Positions 6,347 to 10,141 of a stretch of DNA of 10,141 bases are shown piece by piece. This stretch comes from Allosediminivita sp964397775. Its GTDB lineage: Bacteria > Pseudomonadota > Alphaproteobacteria > Rhodobacterales > Rhodobacteraceae. Each line of letters opens with the position of its first letter. Positions within the stretch are counted from its first letter, which is position 1. The stretch spans positions 1 through 10,141 of the forward strand of contig CAYNKL010000152.1 in the NCBI GenBank assembly GCA_964397775.1. Direction: 5' to 3'. The position numbers and the translations under genes were made by a program. Under the pieces are notes generated by a model. It searched no databases, was not told the DNA's origin, and worked only from the letters and a program-made list of their open reading frames with translations.

Positions 6347-7450
6347 TCACAGCAGGTGTCCCGATTTCGCTGCCTTGACGGCAAGGTAGCGCGCATTCTG
6401 GGGCGTGTGCCCCACCTTGAGCGGCACGCGCTCGGGCACGCGGATGCCGCAACGCTCCATCATCTCGATCTTGGCGGGGTTGTTGGTCAGCAGCCGCACG
6501 GCGGAAAAGCCCATACGCGTCAGGATCTCGGCCCCGAGCCGGAAATCCCTCTCGTCGTCCTCGAAGCCCAGCCGGTGGTTGGCCTCGACCGTGTCGAAGC
6601 CCTGATCCTGCAGCGCATAGGCCCGCATCTTGTTGGCAAGCCCGATGCCCCGCCCCTCCTGGTTGAGGTAGAGCAGCACGCCTGCCCCCTCCTGCCCCAT
6701 CTGGGTCAGCGCCGCGTTAAGCTGCGGACCGCAGTCGCACTTGAGCGAGCCCAGCAGGTCGCCGGTGAAACAGGCCGAATGCAGGCGGCTCAGCACAGGC
6801 TGATCGCGGTCGGGGCGGCCGATCTCGATGGCGTAGTGTTCCTCGGACCCGTCGGCGGGGCGGAAGATGTGCAGGCGCGCGTTCTCGGCCGCGCGCAGCG
6901 GCACCCGGGCCGAGACGACGTGATCGAGCGCCGGCAGCGTCTCGAGATAGGGCGCAACCTGCGCCGCCTCCAGCAGGGTCAGCCCGTGGGTCGCGGCCCA
7001 GTCGGCGGAGTTTTCTACCGGGACCACCACGGCGGCGGGCAGCAGCCGCGCCGTCTTCACGAGGTCCGAGGCCAGCCGGTGCAGGCTCGCGTCGCCGCCC
7101 CGGCGCGTGGCAAGCGGCCCCTTCATCGGGTGGGCAAGATCGCCCGAGGGATCGGCCAGCGCCTGCACCCAGGCCAGGTCCGCATCCTCGGGCAGCACCA
7201 CGCGCGCCACGTCGCCGTCGTAGGGCCGCGCCTTCAGCGTCGCCGCCCGCCGCCCGGTCAGCACCACATCCACCGGCCCCGCCGCGCGGAAGGCGGCCAG
7301 CCGCGAGGCCACGCCCGTCTCGGCCGCCATGACCAGAAGACCGCCGCCCCCGCCCCGCAGGGCGACCGGCACACCCATGCGCAGGTCGGCGCGGGCGCGG
7401 GCCAGCGTTTCGGTCAGATCTGGGGTCAGCAGGGCGGGGCCGTCGGTCAT
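6347..7450 (-). CDS. ribA: GTP cyclohydrolase II with divergent N-terminal domain
   Basis: A 367-residue enzyme for the first committed step of riboflavin synthesis (GTP to 2,5-diamino-6-ribosylamino-pyrimidinone phosphate, formate and pyrophosphate). The C-terminal half (about 180-367) is a full GTP cyclohydrolase II: zinc cysteines Cys227, Cys238 and Cys240 in SACFTGDLLGSLKCDCGPQL, then NQEGRGIGL (263-271), DDERDFRLGAEIL (298-310) and LLTNNPAKI (320-328). Stand-alone RibA proteins are ~200 residues; the extra N-terminal ~170 residues have a weak resemblance to the end of a RibB (DHBP synthase) domain, GGDASLHRLASDLVKTARLL followed by PAAVVV, but without RibB's acidic and His catalytic motifs. 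Start: ATG at 7448-7450 with AAGGA 8 bases before; the frame is open to 7624, but that would run through the divergent promoter region. It is first gene of a minus-strand group. No FMN riboswitch is visible upstream. Confidence 0.93.
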   Translation of the reverse strand: MTDGPALLTPDLTETLARARADLRMGVPVALRGGGGGLLVMAAETGVASRLAAFRAAGPVDVVLTGRRAATLKARPYDGDVARVVLPEDADLAWVQALADPSGDLAHPMKGPLATRRGGDASLHRLASDLVKTARLLPAAVVVPVENSADWAATHGLTLLEAAQVAPYLETLPALDHVVSARVPLRAAENARLHIFRPADGSEEHYAIEIGRPDRDQPVLSRLHSACFTGDLLGSLKCDCGPQLNAALTQMGQEGAGVLLYLNQEGRGIGLANKMRAYALQDQGFDTVEANHRLGFEDDERDFRLGAEILTRMGFSAVRLLTNNPAKIEMMERCGIRVPERVPLKVGHTPQNARYLAVKAAKSGHLL

Positions 7451-7604
7451 GACTGGTATCCTTGGGACTCGGAACCGGGAGAATAGGGCGGATACTGTAA
7501 CATTCCCATGCCCCGTACACGACGGCGTGACCGAAGTGCAGCAAAACTTGCCCACACCCCCTTTGCCGTCCATCTGCCCTGTAACGTCAAGGAGGTAGAC
7601 CGCA

Positions 7605-8291
7605 ATGGCCCAGCTCAAGAACATCCTTTTGGTCGACGACGACGAGGACCTGCGCGAGGCGCTCGCCGAACAGCTCGTGATGACCGAGGATTTCGAGGTC
7701 TTCGAGGCCGAGAACGGCTCCAGCGCGATGGCGCGGACCCGCGAGCAGTCCTACGATCTCGTCATTCTCGATGTCGGCCTGCCCGACACCGACGGTCGCG
7801 AGCTTTGCCGCCTGATGCGCAAGCAGGGCGTCAAAGCACCGATCCTCATGCTCACCGGGCATGACACCGACGCGGACACGATCCTCGGCCTCGACGCCGG
7901 GGCGAACGACTACATCACCAAGCCCTTCAAGTTTCCCGTGCTGCTGGCCCGCATCCGCGCCCAGCTGCGCCAGCACGAGCAGTCCGAGGACGCGGTCTTC
8001 ACCGTGGGGCCCTACAGCTTCAAGCCCGCGATGAAGATGCTTGTCACCGACGACGACAAGAAGATCCGCCTGACGGAGAAGGAAACCAACATCCTCAAGT
8101 TCCTCTACCGGGCGACAGAGGGCGTCGTGCCGCGCGAAACGCTCCTGCACGAGGTCTGGGGCTACAACGCCGGGGTGACCACGCACACGCTCGAAACCCA
8201 CATCTATCGCCTGCGCCAGAAGATCGAACCCGACCCCTCGAACGCGCGACTTTTGGTAACGGAATCCGGCGGATACCGGCTGATGTCATAA
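7605..8291 (+). CDS. OmpR-family response regulator (CenR/OtpR-like)
   Basis: A 228-residue two-component response regulator. The receiver domain (about 5-120) has the acidic pocket Asp11-Asp13, phospho-acceptor Asp56 in VILDVGLPD, Thr84 in MLTGHDTD and Lys106 in TKPF. The winged-helix DNA-binding domain (about 130-226) carries IRLTEKETNILKFLYRA, LLHEVWGYNAGVTTHTLETH, IYRLRQKIE and ESGGYRL. The pattern GHDTDADTILGLDAGANDY plus QHEQSEDAVFTVGPY matches, from memory, the alphaproteobacterial CenR/OtpR group that controls cell-envelope genes and is essential in several species; orthology needs a tree. No histidine kinase gene adjoins it, as is usual for that group. A very strong ribosome site AAGGAGG lies 8 bases before the ATG. 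It is divergent from ribA across a 154-bp region in which I could not pick a convincing promoter. It is followed by the structured region ending in the terminator at 8475-8502. Confidence 0.93.
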   Translation: MAQLKNILLVDDDEDLREALAEQLVMTEDFEVFEAENGSSAMARTREQSYDLVILDVGLPDTDGRELCRLMRKQGVKAPILMLTGHDTDADTILGLDAGANDYITKPFKFPVLLARIRAQLRQHEQSEDAVFTVGPYSFKPAMKMLVTDDDKKIRLTEKETNILKFLYRATEGVVPRETLLHEVWGYNAGVTTHTLETHIYRLRQKIEPDPSNARLLVTESGGYRLMS

Positions 8292-8298
8292 AATCCGA

Positions 8299-8327
8299 TT
8301 GAGGCGGGAACCGAACCCGGCTCTGAT
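8299..8327 (+). promoter_or_regulatory. Candidate promoter for the small RNA downstream of the response regulator
   Basis: TTGAGG (8299-8304), 17-bp spacer, TCTGAT (8322-8327). Each hexamer matches the housekeeping consensus 4/6 and the spacer is ideal. A start near 8334 would give an RNA of about 170 bases ending in the terminator at 8502. Without this promoter the same region would be the 3' untranslated end of the regulator mRNA. Confidence 0.3.
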
Positions 8328-8333
8328 AGTGTT

Positions 8334-8502
8334 AACGACATGATAGGTTTTGATGGAGTAAGGCACGTCAAGGCCAGCGTCCCGGCGCCGCACTGCCCTC
8401 ATGGTGTGGCGTCGGGGGGCTCACGAGATCCCGTTGCATGTGCGGGTTATCACATGCACCTCCCTGTTGGACCTGGCCGGGCTTTTCAGCCCGGCCTTTT
8501 TT
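8334..8502 (+). ncRNA. Candidate structured small RNA or processed 3' UTR
   Basis: No coding gene fits here, but the plus strand folds well. Hairpin A: 8381-8394 pairs with 8403-8416 in 14 consecutive pairs including four G-U pairs (G8385, G8390 and T8394 among them), loop GCCCTCAT. The G-U pairs would be C-A mismatches on the other strand, so the plus-strand RNA is the likely product. Hairpin B: TGCATGTG (8435-8442) with CACATGCA (8451-8458). Then an unpaired CACCTCCCTGTT (8457-8468), which contains the CCUCC sequence complementary to ribosome binding sites. Last is the intrinsic terminator at 8475-8502. This is the usual layout of a trans-acting bacterial small RNA. I do not recognise it as tmRNA, RNase P, SRP or 6S RNA. 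The 5' end is inferred. Confidence 0.5.
8475..8502 (+). terminator. Intrinsic terminator (plus strand)
   Basis: GGCCGGGCT (8475-8483) and AGCCCGGCC (8488-8496) form a perfect 9-bp stem with a TTTC loop, followed directly by six T. It ends the transcript of the response regulator and/or the proposed small RNA. Confidence 0.93.
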
Positions 8503-8687
8503 GTGGTGCGACCGAGGTTTTACGCGCGCGCGATGCACGCGCCGGGAAAGCGCCCCCTCTCCCCGACGAGATTTCTCGCGCGCCCCGGCAAGCCACCTGC
8601 GGGCACCGGCTTCGACGAGCGACTTGGCAAGCCGCGATGGCTGCAAGATGCGATGAACGGTGAAGAGGTGTCCCGGCAGCACTCCAC

Positions 8688-8709
8688 CGGGCGCCCTGGA
8701 TAGCGCCCG
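8688..8709. repeat. Inverted repeat 1 of the cluster
   Basis: CGGGCGC (8688-8694) and GCGCCCG (8703-8709), perfect 7-bp arms, 8-base loop. No flanking T-run. Confidence 0.55.
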
Positions 8710-8764
8710 AGACTACCTTCTCTCGTCTTTCGGCCAAACATGAAGGTGTTCGCAGGGCCGGGGC

Positions 8765-8799
8765 GGGCAGACACCGATCGTAACCAGAGGTGTCTGCCC
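8765..8799. repeat. Inverted repeat 2 of the cluster (11-bp arms)
   Basis: GGGCAGACACC (8765-8775) and GGTGTCTGCCC (8789-8799) are perfect 11-bp arms separated by 13 bases. This is the longest uninterrupted inverted repeat seen in the window outside the GU-containing hairpin at 8381-8416. There is no T-run on either side, so it is not a terminator. It could be a structured RNA element or a protein-binding palindrome. Confidence 0.7.
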
Positions 8800-8810
8800 C
8801 ACGGCCAGCG

Positions 8811-8827
8811 CCGGGGTCGCGCCCCGG
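8811..8827. repeat. Inverted repeat 3 of the cluster
   Basis: CCGGGG (8811-8816) and CCCCGG (8822-8827), perfect arms with a 5-base loop TCGCG. Confidence 0.55.
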
Positions 8828-8840
8828 ACGAAAGCAGCAG

Positions 8841-8857
8841 GACGGCCGGAAGCCGTC
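8841..8857. repeat. Inverted repeat 4 of the cluster
   Basis: GACGGC (8841-8846) and GCCGTC (8852-8857), perfect arms with a 5-base loop CGGAA. It has the same 6-5-6 layout as the repeat at 8811-8827, spaced 30 bp from it. Confidence 0.55.
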
Positions 8858-9002
8858 GCGCCTGTCCCCATCGCCTCACGCCGATACCTCGCCTGCCGAG
8901 CACCTCTGGGGGCACCATCGCGGCAAGGGTCTAACAGCCGGTGAAGAGTGTCCGAGAAAACTGCACGGCTTTTGAAGTAAGGGGTGTAAGGACGCGGTAA
9001 GG

Positions 9003-9036
9003 CTTCGCTGTCACCATGGCGGCTCCAAAAGCGAAG
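9003..9036 (+). other. Hairpin overlapping the ribosome site of the small secreted protein
   Basis: CTTCGCT (9003-9009) is perfectly complementary to AGCGAAG (9030-9036). The downstream arm covers the first part of the GAAGGG ribosome binding site (9033-9038) of the gene starting at 9046, so the folded RNA could limit its translation. A 7-bp stem with a 20-base loop is modest evidence. Confidence 0.35.
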
Positions 9037-9045
9037 GGCACGCGC

Positions 9046-9387
9046 ATGTTCCGTATCATCCCGACCTGTCTCGCCGCGCTGCTGGCAATGCCGCTCCATG
9101 CCGGCGGCACACCCGCCGACGACGGTGGCGGCCCGGTGGCCCCACCCCCGGTGTTCAACGGCGCGCATCACAGCGCCGCCTCGCGCAACGCTGCCGATCC
9201 GCTGGGCGGACAGGGCTACACCACGCTCTCGCCGCAGATGCTGGATGCCATGGTCGCCGCCGGGCTCATCGGCGCTGCGGCCAGCTACGTGCCCGTCACG
9301 CGCCCCCGCAAGCGGCCCGATCACTTCCGCCACCCGCCGCGCCATCACGCGCCGGATCTGCCCGTCCCGCACGCCGAACACCCCTGA
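9046..9387 (+). CDS. Small secreted protein of unknown function
   Basis: A 113-residue protein I do not recognise. It begins with a short signal peptide (MFRIIPTCLAALLAMPLHA, likely cleavage after Ala19), so the mature product of ~94 residues should be periplasmic or secreted. The mature part starts with a flexible Gly/Pro stretch (TPADDGGGPVAPPPVF), has a possible helix LSPQMLDAMVAAGLIGAAAS (61-80), and ends in a basic His/Pro-rich tail (RPRKRPDHFRHPPRHH, then HAEHP). A His-rich tail may bind metal, but that is only a guess. No cysteine remains after cleavage. Start: the ATG at 9046 has GAAGGG 7 bases before it; an in-frame ATG at 9016 lacks a ribosome site and would bury the signal peptide. 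It is convergent with pnp. Coding status rests on the signal peptide and ribosome site. Confidence 0.6.
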   Translation: MFRIIPTCLAALLAMPLHAGGTPADDGGGPVAPPPVFNGAHHSAASRNAADPLGGQGYTTLSPQMLDAMVAAGLIGAAASYVPVTRPRKRPDHFRHPPRHHAPDLPVPHAEHP

Positions 9388-9394
9388 GCCCACG

Positions 9395-9421
9395 AAAAAG
9401 GGCGCCCCGCAGGGCGCCCTT
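9395..9421 (-). terminator. Intrinsic terminator of pnp
   Basis: AAGGGCGCCC (9398-9407) and GGGCGCCCTT (9412-9421) form a perfect 10-bp stem with loop CGCA. Read on the minus strand it is followed by a T-run (AAAAA at 9395-9399 on the plus strand), 24 bases after the pnp stop codon. On the plus strand only two T follow, so termination of the small-protein gene in the other direction would be weaker. Confidence 0.88.
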
Positions 9422-9445
9422 CAAAATCCGGTCAGAGGTTGCGGA

Positions 9446-10141
9446 TCACTCCGCGTTCTCTTCCTTCTTCTCGACGACTTCCTCGCCGGTCTCCTGGTCG
9501 ACGACCTTCATCGACAGGCGCACCTTGCCGCGATCGTCGAAGCCCAGCAGCTTGACCCAGACCTCCTGGCCTTCCTTCAGCTCGTCCGAAGGATGGTTCA
9601 GGCGGCGCGGCACGATCTGGCTCACGTGCACAAGGCCGTCCCGCTTGCCGAAGAAGTTCACGAAGGCGCCGAAATCGACGATCTTCACGACCTTGCCCTT
9701 GTAGATGTGGCCCTCTTCCGGCTCTGCCACGATCGAGTAGATCATGTCGTAGGCCCGCTTGATGGCCTCGCCGTCCGAAGAGGCGATCTTGACCACGCCG
9801 TCGTCGTTGATGTCGACCTTGGCACCCGAGGTTTCCACGATCTCGCGGATCACCTTGCCGCCCGACCCGATCACTTCACGGATCTTGTCGGTGGGGATGT
9901 GCATGGTCTCGATGCGCGGCGCGTGGACCGAGAATTCGCCCACTTCGCTCAGCGCCTTGCCCATCTCGGACAGGATGTGCATCCGGCCGTCCTTTGCCTG
10001 GGCCAGCGCCTTGCGCATGATCTCGGGCGTGATGCCGGCCACCTTGATGTCCATCTGGAGCGAGGTGATGCCGTTCTCGGTGCCCGCGACCTTGAAGTCC
10101 ATGTCGCCGAGGTGATCCTCGTCGCCGAGGATGTCGGTCAG
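9446..10141 (-). CDS. pnp: Polynucleotide phosphorylase, C-terminal part
   Basis: The last 231 residues of PNPase; the start lies beyond the right edge. PNPase degrades RNA 3' to 5' by phosphorolysis and is part of the RNA decay machinery. Visible here: the end of the second RNase PH core domain (LTDILGDEDHLGDMDFKVAG, then TENGITSLQMDIK), the KH domain (about 82-140 of this fragment) with IGSGGKVIREI, and the S1 domain (about 144-213) with GKVVKIVDFGAFVNF, GLVHVSQI and KVRLSM. The acidic tail EEVVEKKEENAE is short, as usual for alphaproteobacterial PNPases. Residues LTDILGDEDHLGDMDFK include the conserved catalytic-site region of the second core. The reading frame is intact to the TGA at 9446-9448 and is followed by its own intrinsic terminator. 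Confidence 0.97.
   Translation of the reverse strand: MTDILGDEDHLGDMDFKVAGTENGITSLQMDIKVAGITPEIMRKALAQAKDGRMHILSEMGKALSEVGEFSVHAPRIETMHIPTDKIREVIGSGGKVIREIVETSGAKVDINDDGVVKIASSDGEAIKRAYDMIYSIVAEPEEGHIYKGKVVKIVDFGAFVNFFGKRDGLVHVSQIVPRRLNHPSDELKEGQEVWVKLLGFDDRGKVRLSMKVVDQETGEEVVEKKEENAE

Larger units (their letters stand above)
8503..9045. other. Gene-free stretch with clustered inverted repeats
   Basis: No reading frame here has a convincing start, ribosome site and protein-like composition on either strand. Visible content: four perfect inverted repeats (8688-8709, 8765-8799, 8811-8827, 8841-8857), a direct repeat GGCAAGCC (8587-8594 and 8626-8633), and a hairpin at 9003-9036 before the next gene. 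None of the hairpins is followed by a T-run on either strand. The AT-richer part at 8950-9000 may hold the promoter of the gene at 9046, but I could not choose one. Confidence 0.6.

Noticed and set aside
5369..7486. Plus-strand open frame of 705 codons
   Set aside because: It runs antisense through the luciferase-like and ribA genes, both with clear conserved motifs. Stop codons are rare in this shadow frame because of GC content.
7451..7604. Possible FMN riboswitch or clear promoter upstream of ribA
   Set aside because: The region is only 154 bp, is shared with the divergent regulator, and shows no conserved RFN-element segments. A weak -10-like TATTCT on the minus strand lacks a good -35.
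8307..8333. GGAAC followed by GTT, resembling a general-stress (EcfG-type) promoter upstream of the small RNA
   Set aside because: The gap between GGAAC and GTT is 19 bases, about two longer than the known consensus allows, so the housekeeping-type match was preferred.
8401..8703. Plus-strand open frame of 100 codons after the response regulator
   Set aside because: It reads straight through the terminator at 8475-8502 and has no ribosome binding site; the product has no recognisable features.
8713..9393. Minus-strand open frame of 226 codons
   Set aside because: It covers the inverted repeats and the antisense of the small secreted gene. It is Arg/Gly/Ala-rich with no motif and no convincing ribosome site.
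9395..9421. The same hairpin as terminator for the plus-strand small protein
   Set aside because: On the plus strand only two T follow the stem, while five T follow on the minus strand, so it was assigned to pnp.

Overview
The window looks like a chromosomal segment of an alphaproteobacterium of the Rhodobacteraceae (Roseobacter/Rhodobacter group). The basis is high GC, G/C-rich third codon positions, PNPase, RibA and OmpR-type regulator sequences of alphaproteobacterial type, and a tight ATGA-overlap operon style. No phage genes, insertion sequences, CRISPR arrays, tRNAs or rRNAs were seen.

Left part (1-4837): a divergent transport/catabolism locus. On the minus strand lie a spermidine/putrescine-type ABC transporter ATPase (256-1362, TTG start proposed) and, downstream of it, the N-terminus of its periplasmic binding protein (1-131, cut by the window edge). 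On the plus strand an operon with two ATGA overlaps encodes an M24-fold hydrolase closely resembling ectoine hydrolase EutD/DoeA (1801-2997), an M20 ArgE-like zinc deacetylase (2994-4154) and a GntR/FCD regulator (4151-4837). The divergent region (1363-1800) holds two copies of the GntR-type motif TTGTnnACAA, one of which sits inside candidate promoters for both directions. The simplest reading is that an imported solute is ring-opened or amide-hydrolysed by the M24 enzyme, deacylated by the M20 enzyme, and sensed by the GntR protein, which controls both directions. This resembles the known EutD-EutE ectoine pathway but uses an M20 enzyme and a polyamine-type importer, so the true substrate is open.

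Middle part (4773-7450, minus strand): ribA (GTP cyclohydrolase II with a decayed N-terminal domain), an MsnO8-family luciferase-like flavin monooxygenase, and a small YkuD-type L,D-transpeptidase. The last two overlap by ATGA. The transpeptidase gene overlaps the 3' end of the GntR gene tail to tail by 65 bp.

Right part (7605-10141): an OmpR-family response regulator of the alphaproteobacterial CenR/OtpR type is divergent from ribA. After it comes a gene-free stretch (8292-9045). Its first part looks like a small structured RNA with a 14-bp GU-containing hairpin, a second 8-bp hairpin, a CCUCCC single-stranded stretch and a perfect intrinsic terminator. Its second part holds four further perfect inverted repeats. 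Then follow a small secreted protein of unknown function (9046-9387) and, convergent to it, the C-terminal third of polynucleotide phosphorylase (pnp) with its own terminator.
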